The notes under the pieces are model-generated. The model ran no database searches, was not told where the DNA came from, and saw only the letters and a program-made list of their open reading frames with translations. Shown here in pieces: positions 1-9,763 of a DNA stretch of 64,000 nucleotides (its first letter is position 1; every line of letters begins with the position of its first letter). The stretch is taken from NCBI RefSeq assembly GCF_001653955.1, contig NZ_CP013022.1:186001-250000 (forward strand), read 5' to 3'. Origin of the DNA: Francisella persica ATCC VR-331. Lineage in GTDB: Bacteria; Pseudomonadota; Gammaproteobacteria; Francisellales; Francisellaceae. The translations under genes and the position numbers were made by a program.

Positions 1-560
1 TAATAATTATAATTGCTTAATGAGATGAACCAAAAACTGTAACATTATCATCTTCGAGAAGTCATTTTTTAGTTTAGAAGATGCTAAAGCCTTAGAAAAA
101 GAGGTATTTCTTTGGTAATCTCAAAATTATGGGTATTTAAAGATTTCGCTCAAAAACTTGTAGCTAGGATAACTTTCTTAGCCATATAAATTTCTCTCTT
201 ACCATATACCAAACGCCTTGAGCTATTTCCATATCACTAATAGTGTCAAAACTATAATCAATCTCTTGCATTAGGTTATTTGTAATTCACTGTAATGGTT
301 CGCTAACATCTTAATTAATTGCGTAAATTCTTGTTTAGAATAATCATTAATAGCAAATTTCTGGTTTTTTGCATATTCAAAAGCTTGTGTTTAATTTTAA
401 AAAATTAAGAAATATCAAAATTACCGACACTGAAATTTAGATCTAACCAAAGTACATCTTAGCTTTTATGCCATTATCTAAAAGCTGGCCATCAACAGCT
501 ATACCAGCAGGACCTGCACCAACTACAGTCCATTTGTTATTATGAGATTTTCATGCAACT
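1..560 (-). pseudogene. decayed FAD/NAD(P)-binding oxidoreductase, runs off the left edge
   Basis: On the minus strand a dinucleotide-binding N-terminus can be read around 480-545 (VVGAGPAGIAVDGQLL). Further down are scattered fragments typical of small flavoprotein monooxygenase or thioredoxin-reductase-like enzymes, for example VTVFGSSH near 30-50. Several stops and frame changes separate them, and no start or long frame survives. The original substrate cannot be told. It is divergent from the intact LysR gene at 695, so that regulator may once have controlled it; this is inference from position only. Confidence 0.6.
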
Positions 561-694
561 TATCAATATTTTTACCTAGAGACTATTTATAACCAAGTAA
601 TTTAATAAGTGCTTAAATAAATACTTAGTAATATTGAATATCAGAAAATCTTATAATAGAATCATATAGCATAGGCTTTACTAAATATATAAAA

Positions 695-1582
695 ATGCGT
701 ATCACTCTAAAACAACTTCAAGTCTTTGTCAATACTGCAAAATCAGAATCGATTAGTGCTGGCGCAGAAAAATGTTTCATTTCTCAGGCAGCGGCAAGTA
801 TGTCACTGTCACAACTTGAAAACATGCTTGACACAAAACTATTTGACCGTGTTGGTAAGCGTATGAAGCTAAATTCCAATGGTAAAAGTCTCATAGCTAA
901 AGCTATTAAGATTTTAGATGAGATAGAGGAACTTGAAGCATTTAGCGCTAACAACACCCAACTATCTGGGAAAATAGTTATTGGCGCAAGTACAACAATA
1001 GCTAACTATATTTTACCTAAATATATTGCTATGTTTAGAAAACTTTATCAAGATACTGATTTTGAAATTCTCTCTGGTAATACTAAAGAGATTATCAATA
1101 GCGTTGAATCACTAAACTGTGATGTTGGTTTTGTTGAGTGTGAGTGTAATAGTCAGATAATAGCTACAACTTTATGGACAAAAGATAACTTAAAAATAGT
1201 TTGTCGTGCTAATCATCCATTATCTAGCAAAAAAAATCTAAACATAAAAGATTTACTAGAATACGAATGGGTTACGAGAGAACAAGGCTCTGGCACATTT
1301 GAGATATTTTTAAATGCTTTAGCAGATAAAGTTTCTAGTATAAAAAAAATAATAACTTTACGCAGCTCAGAAGCGATAAAACAATATATCGCCTATAGTG
1401 ACTGTTTAGCCTGTATATCTGCAGTTATTACAACCCAAGCTTTAGATACAAATAAATATAGTATTCTTGAGACCAAAGATCTTGATCTAACAAGAAATTT
1501 CTACAAATTACTACATAAAAAGAAATATCATACTGCTCTAACACAAGCATTCTGTGATTTTATAGAAGAAGATATTAAATAG
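695..1582 (+). CDS. LysR-family transcriptional regulator
   Basis: A 295-residue protein of normal LysR length. Residues 1-60 form the winged helix-turn-helix (start MRITLKQLQVF, then SQAAASMSLSQLE in the recognition-helix region and LFDRVGKR in the wing). Residues 90-290 look like the two-lobed periplasmic-binding-protein-like effector domain (IVIGASTTIANYILP opens it). The effector is unknown. The gene stands alone, divergent from a decayed oxidoreductase that may have been its target. It is intact although its neighbourhood has decayed, which suggests other targets elsewhere, or simply a late stage before loss. Confidence 0.9.
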   Translation: MRITLKQLQVFVNTAKSESISAGAEKCFISQAAASMSLSQLENMLDTKLFDRVGKRMKLNSNGKSLIAKAIKILDEIEELEAFSANNTQLSGKIVIGASTTIANYILPKYIAMFRKLYQDTDFEILSGNTKEIINSVESLNCDVGFVECECNSQIIATTLWTKDNLKIVCRANHPLSSKKNLNIKDLLEYEWVTREQGSGTFEIFLNALADKVSSIKKIITLRSSEAIKQYIAYSDCLACISAVITTQALDTNKYSILETKDLDLTRNFYKLLHKKKYHTALTQAFCDFIEEDIK

Positions 1583-1665
1583 TTGCGATATAAAGCTTGA
1601 AAATTTTAATATTTAGCGCCATCTTTAATAAACAAACATATTAAATCTAAACCTAAGGAGATAAA

Positions 1666-2241
1666 ATGTCTATAGGAATAATTCTACTTATAATAATAGT
1701 TATAATGGCTGTATATGTTGTTATGACGTACAATAAGCTAATTACAGAGATTGAGACTGTTAAGAACTCTGAAAAACAAATAGATGTTCAACTAGATCGA
1801 CGTGCTAAGGTATTTGACTCGTTAGTTAATGTGGTCAAAAAATACATGGATTATGAGCAAACAACCTTAAAACAAGTAGTAGCGCTAAGAAACCAAGCTA
1901 ACCTTGCCAAAGAAAATGGTGATATCCAAGAAAGAATAAATGCCGAAAATAAGATTTCTGATCTTGCTAAAGGTATAAATGTACAGTTTGAAAACTACCC
2001 AGAATTAAAAGCTAACCAAAACGTAATTCAGTTACAAGAAGAAATTACTTCTACTGAGAACAAACTTGCTTTCGCTAAACAAGCACTTAATGACTCAATA
2101 GAAATATATAACGCGCATAAAAAGTCTTTTTTTGCTGGAATTGTAGTTAGTATATTTAAAAAGCTTAATGAAGACTTTATTTACTGGAATATTTCGGAAG
2201 AGAAAAAACAACAACTAGAAGATTCAAGAGTGAAACTATAA
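1666..2241 (+). CDS. lemA: LemA family membrane protein
   Basis: A 191-residue protein with one N-terminal membrane helix (about residues 3-20) followed by a long helical domain containing the family pattern of LemA (YNKLI, then VKNSEKQIDVQLDRRAKVFDSLV). It is preceded by a good ribosome binding site (AAGGAG, 1655-1660). The next gene, 3 nt downstream, encodes an HtpX-type protease. LemA-HtpX pairs are common, and the two are thought to act together in membrane protein quality control. The exact function of LemA is not established. Confidence 0.92.
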   Translation: MSIGIILLIIIVIMAVYVVMTYNKLITEIETVKNSEKQIDVQLDRRAKVFDSLVNVVKKYMDYEQTTLKQVVALRNQANLAKENGDIQERINAENKISDLAKGINVQFENYPELKANQNVIQLQEEITSTENKLAFAKQALNDSIEIYNAHKKSFFAGIVVSIFKKLNEDFIYWNISEEKKQQLEDSRVKL

Positions 2242-2244
2242 AAA

Positions 2245-3300
2245 ATGTCGGCTGCTAATAATTTAGAATATGGCTCTGTAAATTGGCGAGAAATTGTACG
2301 TAAGAATACTTATCGCACTTATTTTGTAATCGCAACATTCCTTGTAGTATTTTTCTTGTTAGGAATCTTTGTCGATACAATATGGCGCTATGGTGAATTT
2401 GTAAATACTTACTACAGTAGATATGGTATTGAATTACCCATATCAAAAGTATTTTGGGCACTGGCAACATTTCAAATACCTCCTTACGCTACTATGATAA
2501 TCTCTGCTGTAGCAGTAGTTTGGGTATTTGTTACATTTAGTCTGTATGACAAAATAATGCTCTCAGGCACAGAGTATCAAGAAATCACTGCGAATAATCA
2601 AGATCCTCTCGCGAGGCGTGTCTATAATGTAGTTGAAGAGATGAAAGTAGCTGCTGGAATGCGATATATACCGAAAGTGTTTCTAATAAATGCTAATTAT
2701 ATGAATGCTTTTGCGTCAGGATACTCAGAGAAATCAGCAATGGTAGCTATCACTACAAAACTTGCAAATGCGCTTAATCGTGATGAATTACAGGCTGTTA
2801 TGGCACATGAGCTAACCCATATTAGAAACCAAGATATCAAACTAAATCTATTTACTATTGTTTTATCTAATATGATGCTTATTATTATGGATTTCTTATT
2901 TTACTCAGTGCTTTTCTCAGGTAATAGTAATAATAACAACCGTAATAATACTGCATTTTTTATAATAATTATGATTTTAAGGTATGTGTTACAGATCTTC
3001 ACTATATTTATGATGCTATTCTTAAGTCGTACCCGAGAATACATGGCTGATGCTGGTGCTGTTGAACTGATGCGTACCAATATGCCAATGGCAAATGCGT
3101 TGATAAAGATCGCAAACGATAGTAAATCTGTAGAAGTTCAATATAGCTATAAACATAATACAAATGAAAATCTACGTCGTGCATCATATATTTTTGATCC
3201 TCTTAGTGCCGGAATTAGCAGTGGTGATATGTCTGATTTGTTTTCTACTCATCCATCTATTGGTAAAAGACTCGCTTCCATTGGTGTTAAACTTAGATAA
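2245..3300 (+). CDS. htpX: M48-family membrane zinc metalloprotease HtpX
   Basis: A 351-residue integral membrane protease. Two N-terminal helices (about residues 25-45 and 80-105) precede the zinc site HELTH at residues 188-192. A second hydrophobic pair follows, and TREYMADA supplies the probable third zinc ligand. An Asn-rich insert (SGNSNNNNRNN) lies in the loop between the later membrane segments. HtpX degrades misfolded membrane proteins at the inner membrane. It is co-transcribed with lemA (3-nt gap). The protein is somewhat longer than E. coli HtpX (293 residues) because of its N-terminal region. Confidence 0.93.
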   Translation: MSAANNLEYGSVNWREIVRKNTYRTYFVIATFLVVFFLLGIFVDTIWRYGEFVNTYYSRYGIELPISKVFWALATFQIPPYATMIISAVAVVWVFVTFSLYDKIMLSGTEYQEITANNQDPLARRVYNVVEEMKVAAGMRYIPKVFLINANYMNAFASGYSEKSAMVAITTKLANALNRDELQAVMAHELTHIRNQDIKLNLFTIVLSNMMLIIMDFLFYSVLFSGNSNNNNRNNTAFFIIIMILRYVLQIFTIFMMLFLSRTREYMADAGAVELMRTNMPMANALIKIANDSKSVEVQYSYKHNTNENLRRASYIFDPLSAGISSGDMSDLFSTHPSIGKRLASIGVKLR

Positions 3301-3405
3301 GACAAGTATAGTTTACCATCAATAAAAAACCTCTTAATACCTAGTTTAGCCTGCCATTAGCAGAGAAGTACGCTATAATTGAGTATGTAAAAAACAGGTT
3401 TAGAT

Positions 3406-3980
3406 ATGGTTAGAAAATATATTTAAAGCTTTTACAGAAAATTTAAGGAGTAACAATTTCTGAGCTTGTAATAGCTTTGACTATAAGTTAGTATTTTAGC
3501 GGTATTTGCAACTTCTATCTAATCCAAACTATGCAATTAGAATAAATATAGCCAACCAAGTATCTTTAGTAACTGCATATGCTCGTCAAGTGTATGATCT
3601 AAAATAAGATGGCAAGGATTTTTACCTAGACTTTGATCATCCTATGATTAATGATTATGGTGCAGTTACCAAAAATATAGGGTAAATCAGGAGCTAATAT
3701 CATTAAAGTGAATGCTGAAATTATGATACGCCCAGAAGCAGTAACCCCTGATTCGGTACGCTAACGCTGTATTTTCTATGGTGATGATTTATGAGAGTCA
3801 AGCATACCTAACCAGTGTATATTAGGCTCAAATGTTTTCTTTAGAACACTAAAAGATAACAATACGATTAGCGCTGAGGAAAATTTTGATTTGAATAATA
3901 ACCCTCCTATAGCTAATAATTATTTAGGTATAATTGATAAAGATCACTCCTGTAAAGATTGTTTAAGCTATAATTTCTAG
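3406..3980 (+). pseudogene. decayed type IV pilin-like (prepilin-type) gene
   Basis: Reading across frames gives a short basic leader, a prepilin-like hydrophobic stretch (GVTISELVIALTIS, near 3449-3490), and then blocks such as NQVSLVTAYARQVYDL and DFYLDFDHPMINDYGAV. Stops interrupt every frame (for example at 3424-3426 just after the start). A later block, GSNVFFRTLKDNNTISAEENF, runs to a stop at 3978. The layout of leader, hydrophobic N-terminal helix and soluble domain matches pseudopilins or minor pilins. It is one of several decayed pilin-like loci in the window. Confidence 0.55.
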
Positions 3981-4070
3981 TTGAAATATACTATAATGGC
4001 TAAGAATTTTTACTCAAAACTATATAATTCCAAACAACAAACATTAACAAACCACTAAAGAAGTAAATAA

Positions 4071-4394
4071 ATGTCAGAACAAAAACCACGTAAAAAACTA
4101 TCATTAGGCGATAGAAAAAAACCATCTACAACTAGAGTACCTAGTCTTAGTGCTAATCTTAAGACTAAGCTACAAATAAAAAAAGAAGATAACATCCAAA
4201 ACTTTTTTAAAAATACTAATAAAGAGTTTAGCGATCTTTATCAACAAAGACAAATTCTTGAAGAGCAAATCAAGCAAATAGAGCAGCGACTACTGTTCGC
4301 TAAGAGTGAACCATTACAAGATTTTTTATTTGAATTAAAATCAAAAGATTTTGAGCTACTTATAAAAATTAATTCTTTTATAAATACTCTCTAA
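4071..4394 (+). CDS. small basic coiled-coil protein of unknown function
   Basis: A 107-residue protein I do not recognise. Residues 1-40 are rich in Lys, Arg and Ser (KPRKKLSLGDRKKP) and likely disordered. Residues 50-107 are helical with a heptad-like pattern (YQQRQILEEQIKQIEQRL) suggesting a coiled coil. There is no signal peptide or membrane segment. It sits between a decayed pilin gene and rph, and has stayed open while its upstream neighbour decayed, which argues that it is used. The basic tail could bind nucleic acid, but nothing proves that. Confidence 0.65.
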   Translation: MSEQKPRKKLSLGDRKKPSTTRVPSLSANLKTKLQIKKEDNIQNFFKNTNKEFSDLYQQRQILEEQIKQIEQRLLFAKSEPLQDFLFELKSKDFELLIKINSFINTL

Positions 4395-4435
4395 TTTTTC
4401 AATTAGTAGATTAAATGGATTGCAACTTTTATAGA

Positions 4436-5143
4436 TTAGAATACTGTTGCAAAAATCTCCTTGATACCTTTTTTAGCAAGTCCAAGCATTTTTGCAAACT
4501 CTTCTTCAGAGAAATCTTTGCCTTCTGCAGTACCTTGAATCTCAATTATGCCACCATTTGAATTCATCACCACATTCATATCAGTTTCTGCGTTTGAATC
4601 TTCATCATAATCAAGATCAAGTACTGGCTCGTTATTGTAAATACCGACAGATACTGCCGCAACTTGTGATAATAGCGGATTTGTATATTCCTCTAGCATA
4701 GCATTTTCTTTCATATATTTTATCGCAGCTGCTATAGCTAGTGATGCTCCAGTTATCGATGCAGTACGCGTACCACCATCAGCTTGGATCACATCACAAT
4801 CAACCTTAATAGTATTTTCCCCTATAGCTTTAAGATCAACACTAGCACGCAATGCTCTACCTATTAGGCGCTGAATTTCTTGAGTCCTTCCAGATTGCTT
4901 ACCACGCGCTGCTTCTCTATCCATACGAGTATGAGTTGAGCGCGGTAACATCCCATATTCTGCTGTTAGCCAACCTCCTCCACTATCTTTTTTAAATTTT
5001 GGTACACCTGCTACTACAGACGCTGTGCAGATAACTTTAGTATCACCAAACTCAATAAGGACTGAGCCCTCTGCATGCTTTGTAAAATTATGTGTAACTT
5101 TTAGATTGCGTAGTTGATCATTATTTCTACCACTTGGACGCAT
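4436..5143 (-). CDS. rph: ribonuclease PH
   Basis: A 235-residue protein with the RNase PH fold. It opens with [12 protein letters not shown] and continues with [34 protein letters not shown] and the phosphate and tRNA binding region ([16 protein letters not shown]). It trims the 3' ends of tRNA precursors by phosphorolysis in the cytoplasm. Length is typical of the family (about 238). It is transcribed divergently from ubiC, with about 100 bp between the start codons. Confidence 0.96.
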   Translation of the reverse strand: MRPSGRNNDQLRNLKVTHNFTKHAEGSVLIEFGDTKVICTASVVAGVPKFKKDSGGGWLTAEYGMLPRSTHTRMDREAARGKQSGRTQEIQRLIGRALRASVDLKAIGENTIKVDCDVIQADGGTRTASITGASLAIAAAIKYMKENAMLEEYTNPLLSQVAAVSVGIYNNEPVLDLDYDEDSNAETDMNVVMNSNGGIIEIQGTAEGKDFSEEEFAKMLGLAKKGIKEIFATVF

Positions 5144-5242
5144 TTTAGAATCCTTTTAATTTAATTTCCTAGCCTTATAAGTGTATAATTATACAAATCG
5201 AAATTAAAATAAGAAACCCTAACTTTAAGGTATTCCTAATAT

Positions 5243-5749
5243 ATGAATATTATTAATAAATATAATTTAACCAAACAGCAAAGATATTGGCTTAGTGATG
5301 CTAAAAACCTAGTTAAGAGCTTATCTAAATTCTATGGTGAGATTAAACTAGATCAAATTTCACAACAATTTACTGATTTAAATGCTTTCGAACTATCTCT
5401 CTTAGCAATTCAAAGCGCGCTAGTAAGACAAATTACCCTTTCAAGTATTAATCAAAGCTTAGTTTTTGCTAGAACAATTATTCCTGATAATACTTATAAA
5501 TATTTTACTCAAGAGTTAGATAACCTTGGTACTAAACCTATTGGTGACAATTTGCTCTTTGATAAAGATAAATTTGCTAGATATGAATTTATAATTCGTG
5601 AACTAACAGCTGAAGATTTTTATAATGAAACTTGTAGAAATATAACTGAAAAAATATTCTCACGCAGCTCTATATTTGAATATAAAGATAACCCAAAACT
5701 TAAATTTTTGATTACAGAATATTTTCTAGTTTTACCAGAGCAATACTGA
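5243..5749 (+). CDS. ubiC: chorismate pyruvate-lyase
   Basis: A 168-residue protein with the features of UbiC. It has an early RYWL motif, the active-site strand VFARTIIP followed by [12 protein letters not shown] (family pattern R-x-I-P ... PLG), and the C-terminal [12 protein letters not shown] block. UbiC removes pyruvate from chorismate to give 4-hydroxybenzoate, the ring precursor of ubiquinone. The next gene, 2 nt away, is ubiA, which uses that product, as in the E. coli ubiCA operon. Sequence similarity is modest, so the call rests on motif plus context. Confidence 0.85.
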   Translation: MNIINKYNLTKQQRYWLSDAKNLVKSLSKFYGEIKLDQISQQFTDLNAFELSLLAIQSALVRQITLSSINQSLVFARTIIPDNTYKYFTQELDNLGTKPIGDNLLFDKDKFARYEFIIRELTAEDFYNETCRNITEKIFSRSSIFEYKDNPKLKFLITEYFLVLPEQY

Positions 5750-5751
5750 TT

Positions 5752-6609
5752 ATGAATCAACAACAACTAAAAGCATATTTTATACTGATGCGGCTACATC
5801 GCCCTATTCCGATATTATTGATTTTATGGCCAACACTTACAGCACTAGTCTTAGCAAGCCGTGGGATACCAGATATTAAGTATCTAGTTATTTTCACTAT
5901 TGGTGCTGTAGTGATGCGTACTGTAGGTTGTATTATTAATGATATAGTAGATATAGATTTTGACAAACATGTAGCTCGCACCAATACTCGACCTATAACA
6001 AGTGGGCAACTAAGTATTAAAAATGCTATTTACCTTTGCCTAATTCTCATATTAGTTGCTTTTATTTGTGTGCTTTTTTTAAATATCTTTACAATCTTAT
6101 TATCTTTTGTGGCTTTGTTTTTAGCTATTCTTTATCCTTTTTGTAAGAGATTCTTCGCTCTACCACAGTTAGTACTCGGCTTAGCCTTTAATTTTGGTAT
6201 TTTTATGTCGTTCTCAGCTATACAAAATAAAATACTCCTAGAAGCCTGGATATTTTATCTATCAACAATTTGTTGGACTATAGCTTATGATACTATTTAT
6301 GCACTAGCAGATAGAGAGTTTGACCTAGAGATAGGTATAAAGTCATCTGCTGTTTTATTTGGTGATAAAGTATTTAAATATATCTTCTTATTTAATTTTT
6401 TATCTTTGATTCTTCTAATAATTCTTAGTATTTATTGTAATTTTAATATATTTTTTTATCTAGGTGTTGTTGTTTGCAGTTTATTTTTCATGAGAAATTA
6501 TCTTTTATACAAAAAATTAGACATCACTAACTGTATCAATGCTTTTTCTGCTAATCACTGGGTTGGTTTGGTAATTTTTATTATTGTATTAGTACAGTAT
6601 CTTAAATAA
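5752..6609 (+). CDS. ubiA: 4-hydroxybenzoate polyprenyltransferase
   Basis: A 285-residue multi-spanning membrane enzyme. The first Asp-rich motif is NDIVDIDFD (about residues 63-71) followed by RTNTRPI. The second is [16 protein letters not shown] (about 183-198). These bind the Mg-polyprenyl diphosphate. It joins the isoprenoid tail to 4-hydroxybenzoate in the inner membrane, the second step of ubiquinone synthesis after UbiC. It is translationally coupled to ubiC and of normal length for the family. Confidence 0.95.
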   Translation: MNQQQLKAYFILMRLHRPIPILLILWPTLTALVLASRGIPDIKYLVIFTIGAVVMRTVGCIINDIVDIDFDKHVARTNTRPITSGQLSIKNAIYLCLILILVAFICVLFLNIFTILLSFVALFLAILYPFCKRFFALPQLVLGLAFNFGIFMSFSAIQNKILLEAWIFYLSTICWTIAYDTIYALADREFDLEIGIKSSAVLFGDKVFKYIFLFNFLSLILLIILSIYCNFNIFFYLGVVVCSLFFMRNYLLYKKLDITNCINAFSANHWVGLVIFIIVLVQYLK

Positions 6610-6662
6610 TTTTTTCAAAAAATAAAAAAGGCTAGAATTAATTTAAATCTACCATAGTACAC

Positions 6663-6690
6663 CTTAGTTACCTAAGTCAGCTTTTTTTTT
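6663..6690 (+). terminator. possible Rho-independent terminator after ubiA
   Basis: A 5-bp inverted repeat (CTTAG ... CTAAG, four-base loop) is followed 5 bases later by a run of at least nine T residues. It lies 54 bases after the ubiA stop codon. The stem is short, so the call is tentative. Confidence 0.4.
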
Positions 6691-6849
6691 ATTAGTGTTT
6701 AAACCATATGAAAATATTATTAACCTTTGAACAAAAAACTATAGTTGGATATAAACAACTATTTATGAAGTAGTTTTAAAGTTATATATTTCTTGCTTAC
6801 TTTTCTAAGTAATCCTAAAAATTTAAAATAAAAACTAGGAAGTACTGAT

Positions 6850-8000
6850 ACATAAAGTTACAAATTATAAGAAAGTTATTGTTAGAGCTACTTTTTTTTC
6901 TGTATTATGAATTATGATAATATTACTTGTAGCTTCAAGTATCATCAAATTACCAGCTATAGTACTAGCCTCTGCTGCTAATACCATAATCTCTTTGTCA
7001 GTTGCACCTAAGTGACTAAGCAGTGGTAAATAAATAGCTACTAATGGCACATTTGAAATTAACTGACTCAGCACAACACTTACCACTAATATGATAGGAA
7101 TATAAACAAGGTTTATATCAAGGTTATTTATATATAGCTAATTTAAAAAATCAACTTTTCCACACACTCGCCATTAATACAAACATTGCTGCAAAGAAAA
7201 TTAAACTATGCCAATCTACTTTAGTTATTATCCCATAACTCTGCTTTTACTAAAAAGTAAAATCGGTAAGGCTACAATAACAGTAATATAAACTAATTAA
7301 TTTGTATTTGAAGATGTAGAGATGTCAAAATAATTTTAATTAAATATTAAACTATATTCAAAGATACTTTAGCTAATAATGCTAATTTTAGATCTTTATT
7401 AATTCGTATACGGGATTAAGTTGATAGTTATTATTAAAGTTGTTTTTTGTAGAAAATTTTTATCAGCAGGAATGCTGCAAACAAGTTTATCGATGTTAGA
7501 ATACAAAAAAAGTTATAAATGAATTATCTAAATTAGCTTATGTCACAGTAAGGTAATTTTGCGTATTACCCAGAGGATTCATCACACTACCTATTGTCAT
7601 AGCAAATGCTAATGTCAATAAAAGTACTTTGAGATTAATAATAGTCAAATTACCATTCGTAACAAGTGCTGAAACTAAACATGCTCTAAAAAAATATATA
7701 ATAGTTGATTAATGTTTTTTGTTCTTTAAAATATTTTATAAATACAAATAACTAATATAACCACTCTCCTTAAATACCATACCAATCTCACAAACATACT
7801 AAATAAAAACATCATTACATCTAAATTTATCGACTTCAAGGCATTAGCAATAGAAATTTGGTGTGTGATTTAAGATAATAATTGCACCTAAAAACATTAT
7901 TTGCCAGATTTAAGCTTTATATTACCAATTTGTCTAATTGCAATAAGTAATAAAAACACCAATTAAAACTATTACAATGATTATAATGTTATTTTATAGC
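6850..8000 (-). pseudogene. decayed ArsB/SLC13-type anion transporter
   Basis: Minus-strand fragments spell a transporter of the ArsB/NhaD/CitMHS superfamily. The N-terminal third reads ALKSINLDVMMFLFSMFV ... GMVFKESGYI near 7760-7850, the middle TIGSVMNPLGN near 7570-7610. An open C-terminal block is at 6865-7086 with SQLISNVPLVAIYLPLL, EASTIAGNLMILEATSNIIII and EKK, which is the conserved membrane re-entrant signature. Many stops and frame shifts lie between. The substrate cannot be assigned. Confidence 0.7.
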
Positions 8001-8047
8001 CTTTTAATATTTATTAATAAAATACAATAGACGCAATATAATAAAAA

Positions 8048-8137
8048 TGGTGGAGAGGAAGAGATTCGAACTCTCGATAGCCGTCAAGCTATACACGCTT
8101 TCCAAGCGTGCTCCTTTAACCACTCGGACACCTCTCC
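8048..8137 (-). tRNA. tRNA-Ser (anticodon GGA)
   Basis: The minus strand folds as a class II tRNA. The acceptor GGAGAGG pairs with CCTCTCC, and the anticodon stem-loop CGCTTGGAAAGCG has GGA at its centre. A long variable arm (TATAGCTTGACGGCTATC) is followed by a T arm with GTTCGAATC. The CCA end is encoded (8048-8050). It reads UCC/UCU serine codons. It lies intact between two decayed transporter genes and has its own promoter. Confidence 0.95.
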
Positions 8138-8149
8138 AAATAAATATTC

Positions 8150-8177
8150 AGTATACAGTAAAAGCCTATATTTTCAA
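8150..8177 (-). promoter_or_regulatory. sigma-70 promoter of tRNA-Ser
   Basis: On the minus strand TTGAAA (8172-8177) and TATACT (8150-8155) are separated by 16 bp, placing the -10 box 12 bases from the 5' end of the tRNA. This spacing and match make it a convincing housekeeping promoter. Confidence 0.65.
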
Positions 8178-8189
8178 CTTTTAGATAAT

Positions 8190-8901
8190 AATTACTCCAC
8201 CAGAAACAAACATCAACGTTATAAATAAATTCTTTAACAGTTCGGTGAGATTATCCCTAAGTAGTTGACCACTAGAAGACTACCAGCAAAGCAAATATAC
8301 CAGATTATAGCAGTAACGGAATATTTAAATAACCAAATGTTGATAGTACATCGATACTAACTCCATAGGTGAGTACAAATGCTGCAATTGACGAGTTTAT
8401 AAGCATATAGACATATAGACACTAGTTATAGCTATAGTTTTTTATAGCTGTACCAATTTTTATAAAAAACATTGTTGCAAGTGCAGTTGAGATTGCTAAG
8501 ACACTTTAAACACCGCAAAAACTAAAAATACTATATCTAGCACTTCTCGATAGTTTTACAACCTTATTAAATTATGTAATATTATCTAGACACGACTACC
8601 AAACAACAATATTGCAAAGACTACGTTTTAAAGATCAGTGTTTAACTAATGCTCCTATTGATAGATATACTGGTAACATTTCAACTCTTCCAAATGCATA
8701 TTACCATTACAATAGTGCTTGTAGCTATTAAACTTTTAAATATAGACATCCCACAACAAGCATAGCTATTTGCATAGTAAATTCAAACCACTATGATAAA
8801 ATAAAATGTGGGAATAGCTAATCAAACCATGCTCCAACACAAAGTAACTTAGAAATAAAACTAGCTACGAAACCAACAATTACCCATAATACAATTAACA
8901 T
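8190..8901 (-). pseudogene. decayed TauE/SafE-like membrane transporter
   Basis: On the minus strand from an ATG at 8901, fragments spell MLIVLWVIVGFVASFI, a glycine-containing block after it, IAISTALATMF, KIGTAIKNYSYN and NSSIAAFVLTYG. These are hydrophobic and fit the repeated glycine-rich and small-residue blocks of the TauE/SafE (sulfite exporter or YfcA) family. Stops are frequent in every frame. The family assignment is by motif memory only and could be wrong; that it is a decayed membrane protein is clear. Confidence 0.4.
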
Positions 8902-9109
8902 ATATTTTCCTTATGATTTATTTAAGGTAGTTATAGACAGTAGCTATACTAATTATTTAGTGCATTAGCAATATATTTAGCATTTTTACCATCTAACTCA
9001 CCTTATTTATTTTTTCATAAAAAGTATCTCTAAACATGCTTAGTTTCTGCTGTGACATTTGCATATCATTGTTTTTTTATAAATATATTTATTAAGTTTT
9101 GATATCTAC

Positions 9110-9682
9110 TACACATACTCAAAAGTATCTTGAGATATCACAAGCAGCTCTTTAACTCTAACATTTTTTAGCTTTTCGGCTTCTGATATTGTCGGTGGCA
9201 CGGCTTTTGATTTTGCCACGAATATCTGGAATGATATAAAAAGTACAAGTATTGTTATAACCTCCTGAAATTTTCAGATATGAGTAATGTCTTGGAGTTA
9301 GCTTAATACCTTGTGGTGGTACTAAAGATACAAAATCATTAGCAAAAACAGGTGCATGAGTATATACCAGATTCGATTGGATTTTCATAATTTTGATAAC
9401 CTGCTTCTGGATGTTTTTCTTTAATTAGATCTGCCTTATTACCTAAACAACAGGTTACCAAAACTTTATCCATTCTAAGCAACTGCTTCATCAATAACTT
9501 CTAACAACTCATCAATATCATAGTTTATAAATCCATAAGTATTAACAACCATATTAGCGTTATCATAGCTATCAACTAGGTTGAATGCTCAGCTTTAAAA
9601 TTAATTATAATACGCTCCCCAGAGTCAACAAGGTTTTTATGGCAGCCAAGTTGACAAAACCAATTTTATGGATTTTAACCAT
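9110..9682 (-). pseudogene. rimO: decayed ribosomal protein S12 methylthiotransferase RimO
   Basis: From an ATG at 9682 on the minus strand, pieces match RimO in order: [50 protein letters not shown] (frame shift before it), then in an open stretch [23 protein letters not shown], and [18 protein letters not shown]. RimO adds a methylthio group to an aspartate of ribosomal protein S12. Stops and shifts break the frame. In the radical-SAM motif the usual GCNxxCTFC reads GYNNTCTFY, so two of the three cluster cysteines are gone. Most of the C-terminal half (radical-SAM remainder and TRAM) is missing. Confidence 0.85.
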
Positions 9683-9763
9683 AATACTTAATTCAAACAA
9701 AAAATTATAAGACTATTTTAGAACAATTTAAGATAAAAAATAGTAAATAAGTTTAGATTTAGA

